Part shown: in pieces, positions 51,078-61,000 of the stretch
How the letters are laid out: each line of letters starts with the position of its first letter
Numbering within the stretch: the first letter of the stretch is position 1
Source: Craspedostauros australis
Taxonomy: Eukaryota > Bacillariophyta > Bacillariophyceae > Mastogloiales > Achnanthaceae
Assembly (NCBI GenBank): GCA_026770025.1
Contig: JAMXDE010000031.1
Location: 248,001-312,000 of the forward strand
Direction: 5' to 3'
DNA length: 64,000 nt
Position numbers and translations under genes: made by a program
Notes under the pieces: model-generated
Databases searched by the model: none
What the model was told of the DNA's origin: nothing
What the model saw: only the letters and a program-made list of their open reading frames with translations

Positions 51078-54000
51078 ATGCCCACCCCAATGATGGTGAC
51101 GATACGGGAGGATCTGGTGGAGGTTTTGTTGCCAGTGACCAAGCCGTCGAAGGCAGCTTCGCCCACACGCCTTCAAGGCGACGAGGATGAGGCCGCTACT
51201 GGCGATAAACACAACGGCAACAACAAGCACAGCGTCACAACATCAGCCTCACTGGCAGGCAGGTCCATTTTCATGGACGTTGACGATGCTCTTGGCGATG
51301 CTGTTGTCGATACGATTGCGACGAATGAAACAGCAGAGAAGGCCTCCAAAGAAACTGTGGTTGTGGAGTCTGATGATTCCTGTGGCAAACAAGCAAAACA
51401 TCAATCGGGCTCGAAGAGAGTTCGTGAGGCTTCGCACACAAAGACCAGCCTCCTGCAGACCCACGACAGCACAAAACTTGCATCCAAACCACGAGCAAAA
51501 ACAGCACTCTTCGTACGGAAAAATGCGAAAATGGCACCACCAGATGTCACAAATCAACCAACAATTGAACTGAAAGAGGAATCCTCCATGACCTCACCAC
51601 CCAGAAGACCTCATCTGAGCCCATCGAAGGTCACGCCTCCAAGCAGCAAGAGGGCCATGTCATTTTCCAAGTCAGCGCAGAAGAAGAGGAGCCCAATCAA
51701 GCCTGTGGCACAAACCAAGCTTGGCAACTTCTTCAAGGTCCTATCTCCACAATCCTCAACTCCATCAGCCGCGTCAGCTGTATCAGCAAAAAACACAACC
51801 ACAACGACAAAGGCAAAGGCATCGCCCAAGCAGAATCATAAACAGGAGAAGCAGAAGCAGAATGAGCCAACTGCGAAGCCAGCACAGAACGAACAGGCCT
51901 CGTTCGATTCGGACCCTTTGAAAGCCGCGATGCTTGTGTTCGATGTGGAGATGGTGGCACCAAATGGATCTTTGCAAAAGATGGACACAACGGATTCGAG
52001 TGCTTCGGTTTCAATGCGTCGCACACAGACAAATCAACGAACTGCCACAACAGCACAGCCATCATCATCTGGTGATTCGAAGAACAATTCTCTTGTTGAT
52101 GAAGTGGAGGAGCCGCCAGCAGCAGATTCAGAGGCTGCTCCTGCCGATGTCAAAATGGAGGAAAGCGTTGCAATTTCCACCGACAATCAGGGCGATGGAG
52201 CAGAACGTGCGCCCTCTGCAACGAAACGCAAAGTGGACGAAGTGTCGCAAGAGGGATTCCCTGCAATGGCGACACCAAGTGTTGCGAAGGAACCACCAGT
52301 AGCATCTTCACCAACCACAACCGCAGCAACATCTTCAGTAGCAGCTTCGGAGACGACCGAAGATATGAATACCGAAAAGGGCACAGCCAAGCCGACATCA
52401 CACGACCCGACGCAGACACGCACACTGTGCCCCAGACGGAAACGACGCACGACGGTGGATAAGCTGGATGCCCTTCATGAGGTTGCCGCCAAAGTCGCCA
52501 TGGCCAACAAGAAACCAGCATCGGAGAACAAGAAGAAGAAGACCGAGAATCCAAAGAAGGCTGCCACGCAGTCGGCCGACTCATCCAAGTCCAAAGCCGC
52601 AACTTCATCTGCCTCTGATGCAACCACTTCGAAGAAGACGAGACCTGCAAAATCGCCAGCTGCGAAAGAACCCAAGTCGCCGGTGAAGTCTGCAGCCAAA
52701 TCGAAGAAGAGTGCAGCCGATACGTCCAAAAGCATTGTTCTGTCCAAGGAGTGTCGATCACGCCTCGAGGACTATCAAAGCATGATACAGAAGCACACAG
52801 CGGATGCGAATGCATTGATCGATCTCACTTGCGACAGGGGATTTGATGGAGAGGGATACGATGTGATGGATTCGGTGACTGCTGTCGATATCGATATTGA
52901 CGGCGCTTCTGCGGGAGATGATGACCGATTCCCGTTGGAAGTCATTCCGAACATGCTGGTCTTGATTGAAGGAAGGTGAGTACGACGAATATGAATGGAG
53001 CAAACTCCTATACCCATATCCAATGTGCATCCTGCGATGCGCACATGTATCCCGTGTGCAACATCGTGCCCGCCTTGGCAACGTTTGCCACACAACAAAG
53101 ACGTGCCACATCTGCCAACCCACGCTCACACATCTCAACTCCCTTCCATCGCATCTACTCAATTCCACCCCACTCTTCCAACACATACACATTTCACCTC
53201 ATTGATCTTGGTGTGCACACAGCTCTGATCCGCTTTCCGTGTTGTCACAGTCCCTCAAGCAGAACCTCGAGAAGGCTCATTCTTGCACATGGACACTCAA
53301 CGAGATATCCAAGCAGATCGAATCGAACGCTGAGCGCAAGTCCTTCGCTGCCGGATGGGATCCGCCCAGCACCACCGCAACTGCCGCAGCTGCCACAGCA
53401 ACGGCCGAATCGACAGTTTCCAACACGACATCATCCGCAGCTACCAATTCGCTTGGCGACAACGTAGCAAGCAGACTGTGGAGATGGGAGGTGACGACCT
53501 CGACCCTGCTGCCAAAGAACGTGCGATCCAACGCATTCAACGCACGCATGTCGCGCAAGAAGGTGCACGGATTCCTCACGGCACTGAGACGCGCCGTCAC
53601 TGCTTTGGACACCATGATTAAGAAGATTCAGGACACGAACACAACGCCACCATTCTTCGTCGAACGGATCAACCAGGCCGAGAAGAAGGTGGCCGACGCG
53701 CGAAGGGAGCTGGAGAAGCAGCGGAAGGAGAGCAAGATGAAGCTGATAAAGTGGAAGATGGATGAGGAGAAGAAACAGCAAAGGGCGTTGGCCATTGCTG
53801 AGAAGAAGAAGGAGAAGGACCGCAAGAAGGCCGAGGCCGATCGCAAGAAGCAGGCTGCCGCTCAGGAGCGTGAGGAAATGAAGAAGCGCGAGGAGACTGA
53901 ACGCGAAGAGAAGCAGCAGAAGGCCAAGTCCTTGCTCAGCAAGCAAAAGGCAACCTTCATGTCCTTCTTTGGAGGCAGCAGCACACCACAGAAGCAAACT

Positions 54001-56199
54001 GCCGAAGCAACGTCCTCATCGTCCACCAGCACCACACGGGCAGTACTTGCGCAATCAACCAGCAAGAAAGGAGGGTCACAACCATCATCCCAACCTTCGT
54101 CATCGTCGTTGGTGTCACCGTCCTCCTCGTCGCGCATCGCAACCAAGCAAGCAGCAACAGAAGCAAACGCCAACACGTTTGATGTGGACGCCTTCCGTGC
54201 ACAGATCCAATCCCAAGATGAACCGCCGGACATCTCAAACGAATTCCACAAGACCAAGCTCTCCAAAGCCGCCAAACGAAGCCGTCGTAGACGCACGCGC
54301 CGCATCAAGATACATGCGTACGTCACGAACTTTCCTGACGCAGAGCATGGAGGCGCCGCAGCATCGGTGAATCCATTCGATACGAGCCAGCAGCCATTCG
54401 CAGAATTGACGGAGGTGGAGGTGCACAATCGGTATCGGTTCCTTCGATTCCATCTTGACTACCGGCCACCGTACTTTGGTACGTGGAGCAAACCGAGCAA
54501 GGTCATCAACGGACGCAACCCATTCGGCAAGGATTCTTCCTTGTTCAACTACGATTACGACAGCGAGGCGGAATGGGTCGCCGGTGACAACGAGATCGGT
54601 GAGGATGTGCAAGATGACAGCAAGAACGTGGAAGAAGAAGAGGTGGAAGACGAGAAGCAGAGCAACTACATCTACGACGATGGCTTCTGCGTGGCGGACG
54701 AGGAGTACGTCGCCGCCAACGAGAGCTTCGATGAGGAGACGAGGATGCTGTACGAGCAGAAGGTACAGAGCAGCCAGAACACTCAGAACGATGGCAGACT
54801 TCGTTTGCAGACAGTGAGTGTTATAGCGCCGCTCGCCGGTGGAATACCATTCAACACCGCGGCAGCAGCTGCAGTCCCATCGGAGGCATCGCGGGATGAT
54901 GGAAATTTGACATGGATTGAAGGCATGCAAGCCAGCCATGCTAACGATCTGATCATGCAGCACGAGTGCGACTGCAAAAGCGATGCCCAGCTGTGCCTCG
55001 ATGCGTACCCGCCGGCATTGCTCCCGGAGCCTGACGATGAAGACGAGACTGCTGCAGGTGCCGACGGTGGCACAACGAACGGCGGGACAGGGTCGGCGAG
55101 CACCAAGAACGTTGATGAATACACGCTGGAGGATTTGAAGACGATGGCACGGCTCTTCCATCACAGCACCGCTCTGTCCAAGGAAAAGCTGATCGAAGAG
55201 CTCCGGAATCTGGACCCGATCACGTTTCTGATCAAGGCCAAGGCAGCTCGAAAGCTGGACAGCATCGCAGAGAAACATCGCAGGGTGGGAGGCGTGTTCT
55301 GGGTTGTGAAGAATGACGTGCTGAAGGAACTTGGGCTGGAAGACTTGCTGGTAAGTGATGTGGTTGGACAGGACTGACTTGCATTGAATTGGGATTGATT
55401 TTGGGCTGGCTTGCATTTCCTTGGACCGCCTCGGATTGAATTGGATTGTTCCGCCTTCATCATCAACAGCATTCTCATCTCGAATTGCACCATTTCATCT
55501 TCCCTACGCTGCTTCCATCCACTCTACGCTACTCCACGGTGCGATGCGGTCACCGTCGTCACTATTTCCATCGCTTGATGTACTCACCATCATTCGCAGA
55601 CAAAGGAGCATGGATTCCAGCTTCCATCGAAGAAGACTCCAGGAAGTGCGAAGAAGAACCCATCTTCGACAACACCGAAGGCTGCCAGTTCTTCCTCGTC
55701 TGCTGCTGCTCCAGGGGAGACGGATGTCAGCAACCGCAATTCGAAGATCAAGCCCTCCACCCCCAACACATGGAAGCCAAGTGCCAAAGCAACAACTAAG
55801 GCATCGACACCTACGAACAACGTCCAAATGAAGGTGCAAAAGAAAAAGAAGCGCCGCGTTGAGCTCCAGAGCACCATCGCCGTTCTGCTGCCATGTGCAA
55901 AGAAAGCGAAGAAGGCCGTGAGCAACGGCGCAGAGAGTGCGAAGCTTGCCAACGCCATCACTATCAACGCCAACCCCAAGACACCAGCTCAGTCCAAGGC
56001 AAACGACGATGATCTCAGCAAGCATGATATCGGCAACGCAAGTAACGATTCCAGCGTCTCCATGGATGTCGAAACATCTTCTCCACAATCACCGGGTGAT
56101 GCGAGTGACGAAGTTACCGAGAGTGGGATGGCAACAGCCAAATCTCAAAAGAAAAGAGCGACAACAACGTTGATCTCGCAGTTCTTAATCAAGAAGTAG
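51078..56199 (+). CDS. CHAF1A: Chromatin assembly factor 1 large subunit (CAF-1 p150/Cac1-like, three exons)
   Basis: Exons 51078-52975, 53223-55350 and 55600-56199; introns 247 and 249 bp (GTGAGT and GTAAGT, ending AG); phases 2 and 0 fit; 1541 aa. CAF-1 deposits H3-H4 behind the replication fork. An N-terminal PIP box, QTKLGNFF, is at 212-219 for PCNA. The Lys/Glu/Arg-rich KER helix (about 785-873) is followed by a second PIP-like QKATFMSFF (874-882). The acidic histone-binding core includes FHLDYRPPYFGTWSKPS and NYDYDSEAEWVAGDNE, close to animal and plant p150. YTLEDLKTMARLFHH to VVKNDVLKELGLEDLL (about 1265-1342) fits the winged-helix DNA-binding domain. The tail is Lys-rich and ends LISQFLIKK. 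Exon 3 would be missed by ORF calling because its join sits ahead of the first Met. Confidence 0.9.
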
Positions 56200-56655
56200 G
56201 AGGGATGGAGATATGATATAGCACCAGTCACGACCAACATTATGCGATAGAGAACGAATACACTATATTGGTCAGCGCTATCTGGTGCACGCGCGTATCA
56301 TACGAAGTTTAGATTGGTTCCGATTCGAGAGCTATGCTCGGCCAGCTCAATCGCCGAAATCATTGCAGAGTTGATCTGATCCAAGTGAATGCTATTGTAC
56401 TATACATCTTACGACCTATTGTATTTTACAGCAACAATTTCTTCCGCTGTTGCTTGTTTGCGTGCGGGTCTCCTGTTTGTGGTTACTCTAACTATTATTC
56501 CTATTCCTATTCATCCACTTTCATTCCTACGTACCTATTCATACATCGTCATGCATCGATTTAACTGTCGTTCAGCGTTTCAGTCCTTCCTCTCCCCAGC
56601 TTCTCAGCCCTGCATTCATTGGTCAGCCCATTTGCATCTCCACGGTCCTTCGCAT
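56200..56655. other. Convergent intergenic region
   Basis: Between the 3' ends of the CAF-1 and Myb genes. AT-rich with a run of TATTCC repeats near 56500. No gene is visible. Confidence 0.6.
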
Positions 56656-58280
56656 TCAAACTGACGGATTGTGCAGCGTCTCTGGATTGGGCAGGTTGAC
56701 AGCCTCGACGGTCTTTGCCGCGCGTTCGACCATCTGCTTGTGGTCCAGAATGTCCCTCGCCATGACCGGCAGCTTCTTGTTCCACAGGACCTGATTGCCT
56801 GGATTCTGCGCCTTCCATTCCTCCACCAGCAGGGTCCACCGATCCTTGGCATCGGGGAGATCTACCATGTCCCAATCGACGGCATTGAGATCGTCGATGC
56901 CAAGATTGATGATCTCGCCCAGAAGGTAGATATCGTTGGTGGCACTCTCATCGCTCTCAGCCTGCGTCGGCAGGTCCTGCGACGGTGTGTTGGCGGCGGC
57001 CGTGACGACCGTTCCCGAGAAGGCTGGATTCGCCGTGATATCTCTGCTGGCCCCAGACGAGAAGACGTTGCGGAAGTGAATGACGGTGCCAACGTTCTGC
57101 GCGCTGCCTGTGGACTTGCGCTGGATGTTGGTGAAGGCCGTTTGCACGTCGGCCTCGAGCATTGCCGCGCTTGCTGCCCCGGCTGTGGGTGCCCGACGTG
57201 CCTCGGGTGGGACGTGGATCCTCGGTGCATCAGCGGACGAGGCCACCTGCGATGTGCGGACGCGCGAAGTCGACCGCGAACGTCCGGTTTTCGCGCTTCT
57301 GGTCTGAGTGTCGTTGTGCGATGCGGCATTGCTGCCACTGTTGGGCGCAATCCTGGACTTCTCCCGTGACAGGTAGGGATTGGCGACCTGCTCGATCTTC
57401 TTGCCCTTCAGGGCCGCATGCACGATCTTCTCCCATCTCTTGAGACAGGAGAGGCGAGACTTTTTCTGCATTCGATTGCTGAATGCAGTCCAGGGAAGCT
57501 GTCGTCGTGCGGGGGGCGATTGGGTCGTCAGGCATTGATGGGATGAAGGAGGGTGAGATGTGATGTGACGAGGTGGATGGTGTCACGAGTGAAGAGACGG
57601 TGTGTGGTGAGAAGAGAGGAAAGAAGTTTAATGGTGACTGACTGACTGACATGTGCCAAGCACAGTTGCAGGACCCAACTAGAAACCGACACAACGCAAC
57701 CTGCTGCAATACAGTGCCGCGCGAACAAGTAGGAAGCACGTACGCTGATGCCCTTGGACTCAATTACGGACACTATCTCGAGCACGCTGGTGGTTGGGTC
57801 GAGTTTGAGATACTGGCGGACCATGCGCTTGAGCTGCTCCGTCTCGTTGTCCTTCCAGCGCCCCTTCGTGTACTCCCCGCAATCCTCGCGGAACTTGTCA
57901 CGGCAGGCATCCGCCGAGCGATTCAGCTTGGTCTGAATCATGGCCCATTGCTTGCCCAGCCTCGCCACGAGGCCGACGAGCGTCTGTAGCTCTTCGGTCG
58001 ACCAGGGACCCCGCTTGAAGGGGTGCAGCTGGCGTATGCCGTGGCGGTAGATGCTCTGGACGCGACGGTTGGGCAGGCACTTGCCGATCTCCATCCACGC
58101 TCCCTTGAGCTCGGCCTTGTGATCGCATTCGCTGCAGAGGCGGGACACTTCGATCCTTCGCTCCGCACAGTAGTCCTCAATGGCTTTGCGCACCACGGCA
58201 GATTCCTCCGCCGAGAACTTGCCCTTCTTCTGTGGGTGATGCTCTGCATTGCCCTCCTGGCCGTTGGCGTTGACGTCCAT
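56656..58280 (-). CDS. Myb-like DNA-binding protein, Reb1/TTF1 type (two exons, 5' end uncertain)
   Basis: Exon 1 57744-58280, intron 57499-57743 (GTACGT/CAG, 245 bp), exon 2 56656-57498; 459 aa from the ATG at 58280. The join is phase 0 and gives ESKGIS-LPWTAFSNRM. Repeats: KKGKFSAEESAVVRKAI to IYRHGI (about 20-85); KRGPWSTEELQTLVGLV with KQWAMIQTKLNRSADACRDKF; and KGRWKDNETEQLKRMVRQYL to LPWTAFSNRM and SCLKRW, which the intron splits. The KGxWS starts and order resemble Reb1/TTF1 proteins that stop RNA polymerase I at rDNA ends. The rest is Thr/Ser/Arg-rich with a helical tail. The frame is open to a CAG acceptor at 58364; a short first exon starting MKSPKRQLRKGPE at 58811 is possible but unproven. 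Confidence 0.75.
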
Positions 58281-59317
58281 GTTTGTATCGTCGTTGGCGT
58301 CTAGATCTACGGCCCTGTTCTGTCTTGTGCTTGCGTTGGTTGCTTCCTTCCGGAGTTCCTGCACGCTGTGACTCCACTATTGATCCTTTGATGTGAGGAT
58401 CTGCAGTGTGGAGGGATATCTCGATGGCCCTGCAAGAGTTCTGTGGTGCAGGAACTTGTGTTTGGTGGCTTGACGCAGCAGCACTGTGGGCACTGCCTGG
58501 GTTCTCGCAGGCACCAATAGTTCGTCTAACGCGCACTTGTCTGAGCGCGTGATGTGTTGTACGTGTGTGGGTGGGATGTATGCACGTACGATGACGACGT
58601 TGATCCAGTTGCGTTCATCCGACTGCGTCGCCTGCAAGTGGCGACTGTCTCTCTCGAACGAAGGCAGCTCGGATGGAAGGCAATGGTGGAACAATTGAGG
58701 TCGAAAGCAAAATGTGAGACGAATTGCTGTGTTTGTGAAGTTTACGGTTGGTTGTGGAAATGTGATCTACCTTCGGGTCCTTTTCTCAGCTGCCGTTTGG
58801 GCGACTTCATCGCGTGAAATTGCCGTGTTCACAAACACGCCAGCAACACGACGTCTTGGGCCACCCGGATGAAGCAAAATCCAACTCGTTGTTTTCGTGT
58901 TGTTGTTGTTGTTGTCAATACTACAACGAGAACGTGGTACTGTGTCGATGTATGTAGAGTTTGACGTAACGCAAGTACCAGAAAAGACATGTGCGACCGT
59001 TTGAATCCGCTGAATCGAAATCAACTGCAACATCCGATTATCGACCCCTTCGATCTCTTTTGGTTGTCGGGACAGAGTTTTGGTCCAGGGCTCATGACCC
59101 AACATAGTTTTTTGAGGAAGGAGGAAGAACACGCAGGGGCGAAGAAAACCGATGAATGACCATGATTTTCTTTTGGTGGTCGGCAGTGGTGGAGGGAGAA
59201 CGGTAGTTGAATCTGCTCTGTTCCACTCAGCTCAGCCCAGCTCAGCCCAGCTCAGCCCAGCTCAGCCCAGCTCTGCCCAGCTCTGCCCTGCACATCACAA
59301 TCTCATTCTCACACGCA
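58281..59317. other. Divergent intergenic region
   Basis: Promoters of the Myb and signal-peptide-peptidase genes. It may contain the first exon of the Myb gene (minus strand, ATG near 58811). A decamer array before the peptidase start lies at 59226-59290. Confidence 0.5.
59226..59290 (+). repeat. 10-bp tandem repeat (CAGCTCAGCC)n in the peptidase leader
   Basis: About six and a half copies, the later ones with CTCTGCC. It ends 27 bp before the start codon at 59318. Confidence 0.85.
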
Positions 59318-60622
59318 ATGTCCTCATACTCTGATTCAATCAACATGGCGGATAGCAGCGCAACCAAAGCATCTTCCATTGCCGCCACAAATGCCAGCAG
59401 CCAAGGCAACGGCAAGATGAACATGATGATCGTGGGATCGTACGCCCTGATCGTCATCTTGTGGGGTGCATGCCAAGTCATCCTCATCCCGTACGTCGTC
59501 AACCTCCTGCTTCTGGTCACGGCCATCCTCTACGCCGCCTGCCACGCATCGTTGGAGCTGCGAGAGGAAGCGCCGCAGCAGGGCGATGATGGGTACGATC
59601 CCAACGCCGCAGCAGCAGCACCCAAGGAGACGCTCAGGACGGAGGATGCCTACCAATTCCCGCTGGTGGGAAGCATGTCCCTCGTCTCGCTCTACCTCGC
59701 CGTCAAGTACCTGGGACCGGAGCTCGTTAACATGCTCATCGGCGGCTACTTCGGTTTGGTCGGTGTGGGGGCCCTCACCATGTGCTTCGCGCCGATGTTT
59801 GCCCTCGTGATGCCCAAGAGTGTCAACGAGAAGAAGCTGGGCTGGAAATTCGAGATTGCCACCCATCCCTTCCCGGATTGGCTGATCCCGCAGCCGCTGG
59901 ACCTGGGGATGGAGTTCACCGCCACGGATCTGGTGGGATTCGCCGCCGCCGCCGTCGTCATCGCGTACTACTTCCAGGAACGCCACTGGACGCTGAACAA
60001 CGTCATCGGCATCTGCTTCTGTTTGCAGGGCATCGAGCGCTTTTCGCTGGGAACCTACAAGATCGGGGCCATCCTCCTCGTGGGTCTCTTCTTTTACGAC
60101 ATCTTCTGGGTCTTCGGCACCGACGTCATGGTCACCGTGGCCAAGAACCTCGACGGACCCATCAAAATCCTCTTCCCACGATCGTTGGAACCCAACGACG
60201 ACGGCAAGCTCGATCTTTCCTTGCTGGGATTGGGTGACATCGTCATCCCGGGATTCTTCCTGTCCCTGCTGCTGCGATTCGACGCCCACATGGCCAAGAT
60301 GCCCACGCAAAATGTCGACATCCACGCCCCCTTCCCCAAACCGTACTTCCACTCGGCTCTCGCCGCCTACGTTCTGGGTATGTGCACGACGCTCTTCGTC
60401 ATGATCCAATTCAACGCGGCGCAACCGGCATTGCTGTACCTCGTGCCGGCGTGCTTGGGATCGTCCTTCCTGTGTGCCACGATGCGTGGAGAAATCGCGG
60501 ATCTGTTCGCTTATTCGGAAGAGGAAGATGAAGAGGAGGAAGTCGCGGACGCAGATGCCACGGGGAAGGATGGTGCGCCGATACAAACGGACGCAAAGGA
60601 AGGATCTAAGAAGGATAACTAA
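59318..60622 (+). CDS. Signal peptide peptidase (intramembrane GxGD aspartyl protease)
   Basis: A 434-aa single-exon protein; a second Met (residue 10) is an alternative start. About nine membrane helices. FYDIFWVFG holds the first catalytic Asp in YD, LLGLGDIVIPG holds the second in GxGD, and QPALLYLVPACLG is the PAL motif of the active site. ATHPFPDWLIPQPLDL precedes the catalytic part in ER signal peptide peptidases. Family members cut signal peptides and tail-anchored membrane proteins within the ER bilayer and feed ER-associated degradation. The tail is acidic with many Glu and ends KEGSKKDN, without a clear KKxx signal. A long N-terminus before helix 1 lacks a cleavable signal. The 10-bp leader array ends shortly before the ATG. 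Confidence 0.93.
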   Translation: MSSYSDSINMADSSATKASSIAATNASSQGNGKMNMMIVGSYALIVILWGACQVILIPYVVNLLLLVTAILYAACHASLELREEAPQQGDDGYDPNAAAAAPKETLRTEDAYQFPLVGSMSLVSLYLAVKYLGPELVNMLIGGYFGLVGVGALTMCFAPMFALVMPKSVNEKKLGWKFEIATHPFPDWLIPQPLDLGMEFTATDLVGFAAAAVVIAYYFQERHWTLNNVIGICFCLQGIERFSLGTYKIGAILLVGLFFYDIFWVFGTDVMVTVAKNLDGPIKILFPRSLEPNDDGKLDLSLLGLGDIVIPGFFLSLLLRFDAHMAKMPTQNVDIHAPFPKPYFHSALAAYVLGMCTTLFVMIQFNAAQPALLYLVPACLGSSFLCATMRGEIADLFAYSEEEDEEEEVADADATGKDGAPIQTDAKEGSKKDN

Positions 60623-61000
60623 ATTAAAGTATGCGCAGTATGCTGCTATACGCATACACAAACAATGGTGGAATAATGGTTGACAGAGAATGTCTGCTCA
60701 CAAGTCGCTGCTATTGCTGTCGATGATATCGATCATACCATACGACGGCAGTGCGCAGGCGTTGGTGCGTTCGTCACGACGTGGACGACCTGGCGACAGC
60801 ATCTTGGAACAACGAACAATGGAGCATCCCAGATCGCATTCGAACTCATGGGTTACACTCTGTACTTCAGCGACTCTTGCGCGTAAATTGGTCCAAACCA
60901 CCTCTCAACTCGTACGACTACCAATGTCTTGTTGCATATCGTCTGCAATCAAACACATACCCCAATGCCGTTAAGAGAGTACACTTCAGCTACCATCACA
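60623..61000. other. Convergent intergenic region
   Basis: 378 bp between the peptidase gene and the lipid-transfer gene. No feature beyond a CTCGTACGAC sequence near 60909. Confidence 0.55.

Noticed and set aside
56311-56380. tRNA-like GATTCGAGAGC stretch
   Set aside because: No A box, B box or cloverleaf pairing could be built.
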